From Anaerolineales bacterium (lineage in GTDB: Bacteria; Chloroflexota; Anaerolineae; Anaerolineales; Villigracilaceae), in assembly GCA_016744335.1 (NCBI GenBank), contig JADGEO010000003.1, positions 58,891 through 122,890 on the forward strand: DNA of 64,000 nt, read 5' to 3'. Positions within the stretch are counted from its first letter, which is position 1; each line of letters starts with the position of its first letter. Below, in pieces: positions 51,701 through 60,333 of the stretch. Under the pieces are notes generated by a model. The model was given only the letters and a program-made list of their open reading frames with translations, ran no database searches and was not told the origin of the DNA. A program made the position numbers and the translations under genes.

Positions 51701-53133
51701 TTAAAAATAAGGGTGAAATTTACAGGGCAATCAGTAGTTCGGCATGGCCGGGACAAGCTGCTGTTTATGTAAGTATCATTCATATTTCAAAAAAAGTAAC
51801 TAAACAAGCAAAGTTCCTAAATAATATACAAGTAAGCTATATATCAGGATTATTTGATTCAAAATTATCTCTTGGGGAACCTTATCAATTAGCATCTAAT
51901 AGTAATCAATCCTTTATTGGTAGTTATTTATATGGAAAGGGCTTTGTAATAAAACCAGAAGAAGCAAAAGCCCTGTTGAAGCTAAATCCTAAAAACGAGA
52001 ATGTTTTGTTCCAATATCTTAATGGAAAAGATTTGAATTCTTCTACAGAGCAAACTCCATCCCGCTGGGTAATAAATTTCTTTGATTGGGACTTCGAAAC
52101 TGCTAGCCAATATTCTGCCTGCCTTAAGATTTTGACAGAGCGAGTGAAGCCTCAACGTGACAAAGTTGTTGCTAAGGGAAAGCAAATTCATGAATATGAT
52201 TATTGGAAATTTTGGGATAAAAGGCTTGAGTTTTATGCTTTGATCGAAGACAATGAGAAAGTGTTAGTGAGAACAAGAGTTACCAAAACACATGCTTTCG
52301 CTCTTGCTAATCCTGACTATATTTTTTCAGATGCGATTGTAGTATTTGTTGATGAAACTTATGGCAATCTTGCCATTTTACAGTCTTCTTTTAATGAGGT
52401 CTGGGCTTGGCAATATGGTTCAACTTTAAAGGAGGATCTCCGATATTCACCTACCGACTGTTTCCAGACCTTCCCATACCCTCAATCTTCCCTTCCCAAA
52501 CTTGTATCTGTTGGCAAAAATTACCACGAGTACCGAGCCCAGGTTATGCTCACTTACAAAGAGGGACTGACCAAAATCTACAACCGCTTCCACAATCCTG
52601 AAGAAAATAGTGAAGATATTGCCCAACTGCGTGCCTTGCATGTTGAAATGGATCAGGCAGTCGCCGCCGCTTATGGTTGGTCTCCTTCGACAGGCTCAGG
52701 AACCGGGATTGAACTCGGTCACGACTTCCACGAAACCCCGCAAGGAATCCGTTACACCATCTCCGAATCTGCACGGCGCGAAGTGCTCAGTCGGCTGCTA
52801 GAACTCAATCATCAACGCTACGAGGAAGAAGTCGCCGCCGGGTTGCATGACAAGAAGAAAAAAAGCACCCGCCGAAAGAAAAAGGCAGTAAAAACGAAGA
52901 AAGCAAAGCAAGCCAAAGACCAAATCGGCTTATTTCCAGTTGAAGAAATTGCAGAAGAAAAAGTCGAGAGCCCAGATAATGCACAAAAAGTCACCCCCAC
53001 CGACCAAATCGGCGGCTGGGATCAATGCACCTGTCTAGGCTGTGGCAAACACCTAGTCGGCTTCATGCTCGCTGAGCACACAGAGAAAGAGCATGGTGGG
53101 GATGATCCCGGGTATGCTTTGATTGGGAAGTAG
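48796..53133 (+). CDS. drmMI: DISARM N6-adenine DNA methyltransferase DrmMI
   Basis: A 1445-aa type IIG-like adenine methylase. The SAM-binding motif I is MAMGSGAFLVQVV (about residue 621), followed by YGVDKNPLAVEMAKLSLWL. The catalytic NPPF motif is in FVGNPPFLGG (about 893). The region after it (residues ~900-1250) is the presumed target-recognition domain and is much more AT-rich than the rest. The C-terminus has GHDFHETPQGIRYTISESAR, a Lys-rich stretch and a cysteine pair, CTCLGCGKH. Methylation marks host DNA so the system can tell it from phage DNA. Two dispersed repeats are inserted in frame (50738-50870 and 52682-52702). Confidence 0.93.
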   Translation: MTAKQHAEWLSLLEISGPFLSLPVLTRIFPQGIDDFKAERARLLRDAYEEWADNVQGLAPDPLVQDAWVRFVLETALEYDDEVLKSGAEITEAFSVAVPEHGEMLKPDLMLIDPSASAGGERSVPRLLIQILPAGQDLEKPLAGSRWKSSVATRMMDLLHALQGEHPTATLGLLTNGEHWMLVSATKGETTGFTSWYASLWLEERLTLRAFAALLGARRFFGVPEDESLRALLAKSVKDQHEVTDTLGYQVRHAVEILVQAVDVADRDAQGRLLGDLGMDALYEAALTVMMRLVFLLSAEERKLLPLDDPFYAENYALYPMREQLRKLADQTGEEVLERRADAWSRLLALFRAVYAGVQHDRLRLPAYGGSLFDPDRFPFLEGREPQSDWRVDAAQPIQIDNRTVLHLLDSLQILGMKMPGGGRESRRISFRALDIEQIGHVYEGLLDHQALRASEPVLGLVGAKKQEPEVGLSALEKFATPNIDLAENEKLLNFLLEETKRSESALKKALAQNPDDVDGNALRIACGNDAALYQRVLPFAGLLRVDDYGTPIVVEAGSVYVTSGTTRRATGTHYTPRSLTEPIVQHTLEPLVYTGPAEGKPKEEWQLKSPEELLDLKVCDMAMGSGAFLVQVVRYLSERLVESWEQYPVNSDQYSLVSREQSPNTDELNTENRIPNTETPNTETLNTDNRLLEAKRLISDRCIYGVDKNPLAVEMAKLSLWLITLDKAKPFSFLDHSLKCGDALVGASEKDFLRWARGLLNDPARAASKTLFDESLQEEVRLARKKRAKLQSFQVLDLRDAERKALLLAEADAALERVKLGADLLTGTKLLGLSQKESDDLSSRLLLAYVAGESMDKPDAEKALRAARKERAFHWEFEFPEVFEQGGFSVFVGNPPFLGGTRISTTFGVNYFDVLKNLYPSFFGRADICSLFVVRAFSLLSNHGNQGFITTNTIAQGDTRETGLEHIIKNKGEIYRAISSSAWPGQAAVYVSIIHISKKVTKQAKFLNNIQVSYISGLFDSKLSLGEPYQLASNSNQSFIGSYLYGKGFVIKPEEAKALLKLNPKNENVLFQYLNGKDLNSSTEQTPSRWVINFFDWDFETASQYSACLKILTERVKPQRDKVVAKGKQIHEYDYWKFWDKRLEFYALIEDNEKVLVRTRVTKTHAFALANPDYIFSDAIVVFVDETYGNLAILQSSFNEVWAWQYGSTLKEDLRYSPTDCFQTFPYPQSSLPKLVSVGKNYHEYRAQVMLTYKEGLTKIYNRFHNPEENSEDIAQLRALHVEMDQAVAAAYGWSPSTGSGTGIELGHDFHETPQGIRYTISESARREVLSRLLELNHQRYEEEVAAGLHDKKKKSTRRKKKAVKTKKAKQAKDQIGLFPVEEIAEEKVESPDNAQKVTPTDQIGGWDQCTCLGCGKHLVGFMLAEHTEKEHGGDDPGYALIGK
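50738..50870. repeat. In-frame tandem repeat in drmMI
   Basis: About nine degenerate copies of ACTGAATACTGAAxAC-like units (for example CCGAATACTGAAACAC) encode the low-complexity segment PNTETPNTETLNTDNRL. It lies between motif I and YGVDKNPLAVE, where related enzymes have only a short loop. The frame is kept. Such ACTGAATACTGA repeats are commonly scattered between genes in Chloroflexota. Confidence 0.85.
52682..52702. repeat. Short dispersed repeat inside the drmMI tail
   Basis: CTCCTTCGACAGGCTCAGGA is a widely dispersed bacterial repeat type and encodes SPSTGSGT just before ELGHDFHETPQG. A related copy, CCCTTCGATAAACTCAGGGA (18051-18070), lies inside the leuS T-box leader. Confidence 0.65.
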
Positions 53134-53203
53134 AGAAGAGAAAAGTTTTACGCATAAAAGAGATAGTTTGATGAGTAAATTATCATAACATAAGGAGTTT
53201 TTG

Positions 53204-56200
53204 ATGAGTAAACGTTCCAAATCTCAGTTACAAAAAGATGTGCCTGTGCTTGTGGATGAGTTGCCACAAAAGATTTTTGATGTTTATTTCAGCGAATTGG
53301 TTGATGAACATGCACGCCCTTTTGCAAATACCGGTGCTGGAGAAAAATTCAAAAAAGAAACTATTAAAGAGTTTAAAGAACAGTTCATGGATAGTTTGCG
53401 CACAAAGCTTCAGGAATATCTTAATAGTGAAAGTGAAGCATTTGAATATGATCGCCAAGCCATGAAGCTGGCACTTCAACAAGTCCAAAAAAATACTCCT
53501 CAAAAATGGTATTTTGGTAAGAAATTAAATGAGAAGGAACTCTGGCAAGAAATTAGCGGTTTTTGGGAAATACTCGATAAATACTCCGGTGCTTATAACG
53601 AGATTTTGGAGATCATTGCTAGGGCTATCCAAGAAACCGTTATCACTTCACCTTATTGGCTAAAGACATCTGGGAACAATGGGGGTTTTATTCCTATTGA
53701 AAAAGCTTTGGTGAATGCAATTCACAGGCTTTTTCGTGTTCGTTTGAAATATCTTGCTGAAGAAAAAGCGCAAGGCTTGTTCTATGAAAATCTTTTTTCC
53801 CTTTATCGCAACATTTTCAAACCTGATGCCATCTGGATGCCGTTTGAAACACCAGCAACAGCCCCGTTAAAAGGAGAAGCTTTAAAGAATATCTATGCCA
53901 GAGAACAGGGTGCTCCCTATCGTTTGGCGCAACAAATAGTGAAAAGTGATGGCATTATTTTGATCTCCGGTTATCGTGGGGTTGGTAAATCAACGTTTCT
54001 GAATGCTACTTTAAACGAGTTTGTCCCGATTGCTGAAGCGAATCAATATGTTGGGACCCATGCGAAAATCATGCCAGTCTACATTAATATTGCAAAAGCA
54101 TCCAACATTGGTAGTGCCTTGCGACTTTGTATCCGGGGGCTTTATCAGGCAATCAACGAAACCAATGAAGCTAAGGACAAATTAATTCGAGATGAAGAGT
54201 TAGAGTTAATCCATACAGCAAATATCCGCTCAACTTTTCAGGTAGATATCAGTCAAGGAGAGACATTTTTACGAGCAAAAGAACTCAAGGTTGCGTTTGG
54301 GTTTAACCCAATGAAAATCTCTTCTAAGCTCTCTTTTGCTAATAATTTAGGTTTTATTCCTGCTTTACAGCATAATTACTCGAAAAGTTTACGAGAAAAA
54401 ATTGATCGAAGTATTCGCTTACTTGATTATGATGAAGACCGTGCTGAAGAAGATATTATCGAATTGATTAAAGAGCTTGCTATACCGCGCCTGTTTAACA
54501 AGAAACAAACGGTAGTAAAGCCGGTCTTTATATTTGACGAACTGGATAAAATCCCACGTGAAGAGCAAGACAAACTTATTCGGCAATTGAAGAATCTTTT
54601 CCTGAGTCAAAACGCTGTCTTTATTTTAGTTACCAGTAAAGACTTCTACTACCTGCTGGAAGAAGCGCGTAGGAAAGAAGATTCTATACTTGGGAGTTAT
54701 TTTAGCTCAGTAATTACTGTCCCGATTTTTTCATCCAGAGAAACGGAACAACTTTTAAGAGCTTTAATGGTTGAAAAAGTCAACTTCGCTGATAAAAAGA
54801 ATGAGCCTGTTGCTAAATTCATCTCACTACTTGCCAAATACCTAACATATAGTGCATTTGGTTTGCCGCGTGAAATTATTCGAGAATTACGGGAAAATTT
54901 GCTGTGGACAAGAGCCGGTTTACAACCTTATTTGACAAACCAATCGTATCCAATCCCAGAGAAAGCTGTTCGTGTTTATGCTGATATCCAACAAGCTATC
55001 GAAAATATTGACACGCAAAAAATAGCCTCTTCTTCGTCCACGGAGGGTACCCCAAGCGACCAAAACTTTTTAGGAGAACGTTTGTGGCAACAGGATGAAG
55101 CCCGCAACGAACAGATGCGACGTGGACTTTATGTATTAGTTGAAGAACTTATCGATCAAGGCACATTGGTTAATCGTCCTGACGAAAATGGCATAGTAAC
55201 GCGGGTGTTTCAGAACAACTTTAAGAATACTTCACGTCAAAATTTCAATTTGCTTTTTAAACTACTTGGTGTCAGCCTAAGCCAAATTACAGTCAAAGAG
55301 ACGGAGGACTTGGCATGCTTTGAATTTTCCTCTAGCGGTGAAGCTAAAATCACTGTGATGAGGGCATTTGATAACCTTATCGGAAAACAACCTCGCCATA
55401 GTTTAGATGAATCGTCTAAATTAACACCAGAAGATAGCCTTGAAGAAGCCAAAAAATGGTTAAAAACCGCAGCAACTGACAACTTTGCCTTGAGAAGGGT
55501 CTTTGCTTACCTGAACATTGCTTTTCCCGAAATTTCTTTACCACGAGATTTCCAGGTGGAATTTTTCAAATTATTTGTTATGCCGCTCGACGCACCTGAC
55601 AAACTTAGCATGCTCGGTTATATAACACCTGATACTCTGTGTTGGATATTAGAACATTCTACAGAAGATACCTATCTTGCATGGTTGGACTTGCCGCAAG
55701 AAACACAGGTGCTAAATGCTTTCCTGAAAAAAATGCTAGCAGAAGAAACCGTTCTGGATTGCCCCTCAGAATCAACGCTCAATCTTCTCTTTAAAATGCT
55801 AGAGCACCCATCAAAAACGCCAGCCCTAACGATGAGTATTGTTGATGGGTTGATAAAAATCCTAAAGAATACAATTGTAAAGCCAGAATATATCGAGCTG
55901 ATTTTCGATAATCTTGATAAATCTGTTGACTTAAGTGATGTGTCGAGAAATGATCTTTTGTTACTTGCGAAGTCAGCAGATATAGATTTGATTCATTTGC
56001 TGGTTGAGAAAGATTTTGACGGCGTTTCGATGGATACGCTTTCGTGGTTGCTGGAACAAACAAAGTATGACATGGAACAATTATGGACAACATTGGATCG
56101 TACAAAACCGCTGTCACAGCGTCTCTTAGCAACAATTATTTGGGAATATAGAGACAAATCTAAAAAGTTGCCTGCTTACATTCAAGAGTGGCTTAGAGCA

Positions 56201-56815
56201 AAAGACTGGACTGAATACGATATGATGATTCTTGGCGAACTTGGGGATAAAGGTCTTCGTTTGCTATTTGAAATTCAGGAAAAACATAATTTTGATCGAC
56301 GCAGAAAGAACTTGCTCAATTCGTTTATAGCAACGGCTAAAAAAGATGCAACTTCTTCGTCTGTGGGGGGCGCCAAGGCTACAAAAGAGAAGCAAACAGC
56401 AGCAGCAACAAAGCCCTCTACGTCTTCAAAGAAGAAAAGTTACCCCAGTGTCTATTTCCTTGCTTTCTTATTGGTCGCAATCGCTTATGTCAATTTACCC
56501 TTTGACATTTCAAGCGATGCTACCTTGTGGACAAAGGCTGTGCAACGTGCTTTTCAAGTTGTCTACATGTGGTTGCCATTTGCTATTCTACTTACAGGCT
56601 CTCTCTTTATAGATGATAAGGGGCTAGGTCTCTTTATACTTACAATAGCCTTGATTTCGATTGAAGTGTGGCTGGTTTGGTATTCTGTTACCTCGCTTGG
56701 CACACCTTTTTCTTTATCAGGGCAACTTTGGCTTTTTGGTTCACAAATTCTAGGCATTGGCATAATTTGGGGTAGTGAGCCTTTGTATAAGCGTCTTTTC
56801 GCGAGGAATAAATAG
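53204..56815 (+). CDS. Large P-loop NTPase with C-terminal membrane segments, embedded in the DISARM operon
   Basis: A 1204-aa protein from ATG 53204 (AAGGAG 9 nt upstream). The N-terminal ~240 residues are helical. A P-loop domain follows with Walker A SGYRGVGKSTFLNATL (about residue 255), Walker B PVFIFDELDKIP (about 440) and sensor-like FILVTSKDFYYLL. A long helical middle (~600-1040) lacks recognised repeats. After a low-complexity Ala/Thr/Lys/Ser linker come four transmembrane helices (~1079-1195, e.g. VYFLAFLLVAIAYV and LFGSQILGIGIIW). The ATPase resembles KAP/STAND-type NTPases, but the membrane helices are C-terminal rather than inserted. It ends 2 nt before drmA, so it is translationally coupled. 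The gene is AT-richer than drmA. Function in DISARM is unknown. Confidence 0.88.
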   Translation: MSKRSKSQLQKDVPVLVDELPQKIFDVYFSELVDEHARPFANTGAGEKFKKETIKEFKEQFMDSLRTKLQEYLNSESEAFEYDRQAMKLALQQVQKNTPQKWYFGKKLNEKELWQEISGFWEILDKYSGAYNEILEIIARAIQETVITSPYWLKTSGNNGGFIPIEKALVNAIHRLFRVRLKYLAEEKAQGLFYENLFSLYRNIFKPDAIWMPFETPATAPLKGEALKNIYAREQGAPYRLAQQIVKSDGIILISGYRGVGKSTFLNATLNEFVPIAEANQYVGTHAKIMPVYINIAKASNIGSALRLCIRGLYQAINETNEAKDKLIRDEELELIHTANIRSTFQVDISQGETFLRAKELKVAFGFNPMKISSKLSFANNLGFIPALQHNYSKSLREKIDRSIRLLDYDEDRAEEDIIELIKELAIPRLFNKKQTVVKPVFIFDELDKIPREEQDKLIRQLKNLFLSQNAVFILVTSKDFYYLLEEARRKEDSILGSYFSSVITVPIFSSRETEQLLRALMVEKVNFADKKNEPVAKFISLLAKYLTYSAFGLPREIIRELRENLLWTRAGLQPYLTNQSYPIPEKAVRVYADIQQAIENIDTQKIASSSSTEGTPSDQNFLGERLWQQDEARNEQMRRGLYVLVEELIDQGTLVNRPDENGIVTRVFQNNFKNTSRQNFNLLFKLLGVSLSQITVKETEDLACFEFSSSGEAKITVMRAFDNLIGKQPRHSLDESSKLTPEDSLEEAKKWLKTAATDNFALRRVFAYLNIAFPEISLPRDFQVEFFKLFVMPLDAPDKLSMLGYITPDTLCWILEHSTEDTYLAWLDLPQETQVLNAFLKKMLAEETVLDCPSESTLNLLFKMLEHPSKTPALTMSIVDGLIKILKNTIVKPEYIELIFDNLDKSVDLSDVSRNDLLLLAKSADIDLIHLLVEKDFDGVSMDTLSWLLEQTKYDMEQLWTTLDRTKPLSQRLLATIIWEYRDKSKKLPAYIQEWLRAKDWTEYDMMILGELGDKGLRLLFEIQEKHNFDRRRKNLLNSFIATAKKDATSSSVGGAKATKEKQTAAATKPSTSSKKKSYPSVYFLAFLLVAIAYVNLPFDISSDATLWTKAVQRAFQVVYMWLPFAILLTGSLFIDDKGLGLFILTIALISIEVWLVWYSVTSLGTPFSLSGQLWLFGSQILGIGIIWGSEPLYKRLFARNK

Positions 56816-56817
56816 TT

Positions 56818-59800
56818 ATGACCGAGAAGATTCCATCACACCTATACCTGCGAGAAAAACTCCACAAACTCGCCATGCAAGACCTGCTCGGTCCCGCCAA
56901 TGGTCCGCATGAGATTGTAGCCGAGCGTAGCGTCACCAGCCGCTATATTTTGGGACGCCTTGCCCCGAAGGGACAAAGTTACATCCCTGAAGAAGATGAC
57001 GACCTGAGCACGGGCGGCGACACCCAAACACAGGATGGCAAAGCCGAAACGCCCCCTGCTGGGCAGGTTTCTATGCTTCCTTCTTCCATTGGTATGACCC
57101 TCAGCGTGGATGCTGCCACCACGTATCTGCAAGTCACGGTGCGTTATGGCTACTACCGCCGCATCCACAGAGATGAAGTTGACGATCCTGCCTTGCTCGG
57201 CGAAGTTCCCGAAGAAGAAAACGATGAAAAGAGTGAAACTCGTTTCAAACAAAACCTGTTCTGGAAGCGTTGGCCCATTGAAGCCACGACTGACCCTGTC
57301 GAGTTAAAAGTAGGGCGCTTGCCTATCTTTTATCCCCAGCCAGACAACGAGAAAATCTACATCGAAGGTCGCTGTCACAAACAAAAAGATGCCTGGACGA
57401 TCTCACTCTTCCTCGTCAACGCCCAAAAGGAAGAACGCCCCAACCGTGATGAATCTTGGCTCTTCCAGCCTGAAATTGAAGTCCGCCACCCCAACGGGGA
57501 TGCCGTTTTCATCAAACGTCCGCTACCGGTTACCTCTACGCGTCCCAACCCCGAAGACGAGATGATGAAAATGCTCTACCGCCAAAAAGTCGAATTCGCG
57601 GTTGGACACGGGGTCGGCACCCATGCAAAACCCAAGCCCGGTCACTGGGAACGGGCAGTCTCGGTGCGCACCTCTACCGTCCCCGACTACGAAGTGCAAC
57701 GCATGGAACCCCCAAAGATGGGTGAAATCCCCGCGCTGGATGAAACCGTGCTCAATATGAAAACCTTGGCAGGCTTGCAAAAAGGCGAATTTTCCACCGC
57801 GCTCGATCCCATGACAGATGCCTACGAAAGTTGGATTAGCACACAGGAAGCTCGTCTGCAAAACCCTGCCAAAGATTTAGAGCCTTATTTTGACACCGCA
57901 AAAGACATGCTTCAGAACGACCGCGAAACTCTCATCCGCATCCGCGCAGGAATCGCCTTGCTGGATAATGACGAGCAGGCGGCGAAAGCCTTCCGCTTTA
58001 CCAACGAAGCGATGGCAGAGCAACGTATTCGCAGTATTTACACCCAATCCCAGCGCCAGGGCAAAAAACGCGAGCTTGCCGAGATAGAATCTCTGCCCCG
58101 CAATTATTCCTGGCGTCCCTTCCAGTTGGCATTTGTGCTGCTTAACCTGCCTGGTCTGGCAGACCCAACCCATCAAGAGCGCAGTGGTGACTCCCTGCAA
58201 GCCTACGCCGATCTGCTCTGGTTCCCGACTGGCGGTGGAAAAACCGAAGCCTATCTCGGCGTGGCAGCCTTCGCCATTGGTATCCGCCGCCTACAAGGCA
58301 AGGTCGGTGATTACGATGGGATGGCGGGCGTCACGGTGCTTATGCGCTATACCTTGCGCCTACTGACGTTACAACAATTTCAGCGTGCCACCACCCTGAT
58401 TGCCGCTTGTGAAATTCAACGCCGTAACGATCCACTAATCTGGGGTGCGGAACCCTTCCGTATCGGTTTGTGGGTTGGTCAACGCAGCACCCCCAACTGG
58501 ACAAAGAACTCTTCCGAAGCAATCAAACGTGATCATGGTCAAAACTGGGGCGGCAATGTCGGTGGGGCGGGGACGCCGCATCAGCTCACGAATTGCCCTT
58601 GGTGTGGTAAACCAATTGAGCCAGGCAGAGATATTAAAGTTGAAACATCAGAACAAGGTCGCGGAAGAACATTTCAGTTTTGCAGTGATAGCAAAGGGCT
58701 GTGTCCTTTTTCCCGCAAACAAGCCCGTGACGAAGGTTTGCCCATCGTCGTGGTCGATGAAGAGATTTACCGCCGCTTACCAACCCTGCTGATTGCCACC
58801 GTTGATAAATTCGCTCAAATGCCCTGGAAGGGGCAAGTGCAAATGCTCTTCGGGCGTGTCAATGGCTATTGCGAACGTCACGGCTATCGCTCACCGGATA
58901 TCGAAGGCACAGATTCCCATCGTCGTAAGGGATATTTGGATGCCGCCAAAACCATCCCCGCTGGTCCCTTGCGTCCGCCTGATCTTATTATTCAGGACGA
59001 GTTGCATCTAATTAGTGGTCCGCTGGGCACGCTGGTTGGCTTATACGAAACTGTTGTTGATGAACTCTGTAATTGGAAACTGGACGAGAAAAAGATTCGT
59101 CCGAAAGTAATCGCTTCCACGGCAACCATTCGCCAAGCGAATAAACAGGTTGCCAAACTCTTCATGCGTTCGGTCAAGGTTTTCCCACCCTCAGGCTTGG
59201 ATGCCTCCGATAACTTCTTCTCCAAAGAGAGGTCTTCGTCCGAAGAATCGCCGGGACGGATGTATGTGGGCGTTTGTGCGCCCGGTACGCGCATTAAAAC
59301 CACATTGTTGCGCGTCTATGTTGCCTATATGGCGGCGGCTCAACAACTCTATGAAGACTCTGGCAAAGATGCCGATACCTGGATGACGCTGGTTGGTTAC
59401 TTCAACTCCCTGCGCGAATTGGGTGGTATGAAACGCCTCGCCGAAGATACCATCCGCACCCGCTTGCGGCAGATGGATAAGCGTCACTTCCCAAAGCGTT
59501 ATATTGATAGCTGGACAATTGAAGAATTAACGTCTCGTAAAAGTGCCACTGATATTCCCAAAATTCTCGATCATCTGGACGTGGTTTTCGATCCCATTGC
59601 CGAAGATGCCAGAATGGCAAAAACGGAAAAAAGCGTTGGGTTGAAGCGCCCTCTGGATATGGTGCTGGCGACCAATATGATTTCCGTGGGGGTGGATGTT
59701 AGTCGCTTGGGTTTGATGGTCGTTGCCAGTCAGCCGAAAGCGACTGCCGAGTATATCCAGGCAACCAGCCGTGTCGGACGCGCGTCCCCGGGCTTGGTCG

Positions 59801-60333
59801 TCACGGTTTACAACTGGGCGCGCCCCCGTGACTTGAGCCACTACGAACGCTTCGAGCATTATCACGCCACCTTCTATAAACAAGTTGAAGCTCTTTCCGT
59901 GACGCCTTTTGCAAAACGTGCCCTCGATCGTGGCTTGACTGGTGTACTTGCCGCCTATTTACGGTTACAGGGTGAAGATTTCAATGCTAACGATAAAGCG
60001 GGACAAGTAAAACAACCCCATCCTGCGATTGCTAATGCCTTAAACGCCATCAGTCAACGTGCCGCCATAGTTGAAGAGGATACCAGCACAGGCGATTTCG
60101 TTCGAGACCTGCTCGAATATCGTCTCGATTTGTGGGAGAAGGAAACCCAAAAAGAACAGAAAGGGGCAGTATTGAGCTATCAAGACAAAAGAGATGGACG
60201 CTCTGTTAGCTTATTGAAAAGACCAGAAGAAGAGGATTGGGACACCTTTACCTGCCTCAACTCTCTGCGCGATGTCGAGCCTGGCGTTGGCTTGATATTG
60301 AAAGACCATGGCATGGATCAGGAGCCAAAATGA
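56818..60333 (+). CDS. drmA: DISARM helicase DrmA
   Basis: A 1171-aa superfamily 2 helicase. The N-terminal ~440 residues are the DrmA-specific part. The motor has Walker A LLWFPTGGGKTEAYLG (about residue 467), a DELH box in LIIQDELHLISGP (about 725), motif V ATNMISVGVDVSRLG and motif VI YIQATSRVGR (about 980). A zinc-binding insert (CPWCGKP with FCSDSKGLCPF) lies between the motor motifs. DrmA works with DrmB as the core DISARM complex, which loads on DNA ends and blocks phage DNA. ATG 56818 follows the NTPase stop by 2 nt; its stop overlaps drmB as ATGA. Confidence 0.95.
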   Translation: MTEKIPSHLYLREKLHKLAMQDLLGPANGPHEIVAERSVTSRYILGRLAPKGQSYIPEEDDDLSTGGDTQTQDGKAETPPAGQVSMLPSSIGMTLSVDAATTYLQVTVRYGYYRRIHRDEVDDPALLGEVPEEENDEKSETRFKQNLFWKRWPIEATTDPVELKVGRLPIFYPQPDNEKIYIEGRCHKQKDAWTISLFLVNAQKEERPNRDESWLFQPEIEVRHPNGDAVFIKRPLPVTSTRPNPEDEMMKMLYRQKVEFAVGHGVGTHAKPKPGHWERAVSVRTSTVPDYEVQRMEPPKMGEIPALDETVLNMKTLAGLQKGEFSTALDPMTDAYESWISTQEARLQNPAKDLEPYFDTAKDMLQNDRETLIRIRAGIALLDNDEQAAKAFRFTNEAMAEQRIRSIYTQSQRQGKKRELAEIESLPRNYSWRPFQLAFVLLNLPGLADPTHQERSGDSLQAYADLLWFPTGGGKTEAYLGVAAFAIGIRRLQGKVGDYDGMAGVTVLMRYTLRLLTLQQFQRATTLIAACEIQRRNDPLIWGAEPFRIGLWVGQRSTPNWTKNSSEAIKRDHGQNWGGNVGGAGTPHQLTNCPWCGKPIEPGRDIKVETSEQGRGRTFQFCSDSKGLCPFSRKQARDEGLPIVVVDEEIYRRLPTLLIATVDKFAQMPWKGQVQMLFGRVNGYCERHGYRSPDIEGTDSHRRKGYLDAAKTIPAGPLRPPDLIIQDELHLISGPLGTLVGLYETVVDELCNWKLDEKKIRPKVIASTATIRQANKQVAKLFMRSVKVFPPSGLDASDNFFSKERSSSEESPGRMYVGVCAPGTRIKTTLLRVYVAYMAAAQQLYEDSGKDADTWMTLVGYFNSLRELGGMKRLAEDTIRTRLRQMDKRHFPKRYIDSWTIEELTSRKSATDIPKILDHLDVVFDPIAEDARMAKTEKSVGLKRPLDMVLATNMISVGVDVSRLGLMVVASQPKATAEYIQATSRVGRASPGLVVTVYNWARPRDLSHYERFEHYHATFYKQVEALSVTPFAKRALDRGLTGVLAAYLRLQGEDFNANDKAGQVKQPHPAIANALNAISQRAAIVEEDTSTGDFVRDLLEYRLDLWEKETQKEQKGAVLSYQDKRDGRSVSLLKRPEEEDWDTFTCLNSLRDVEPGVGLILKDHGMDQEPK

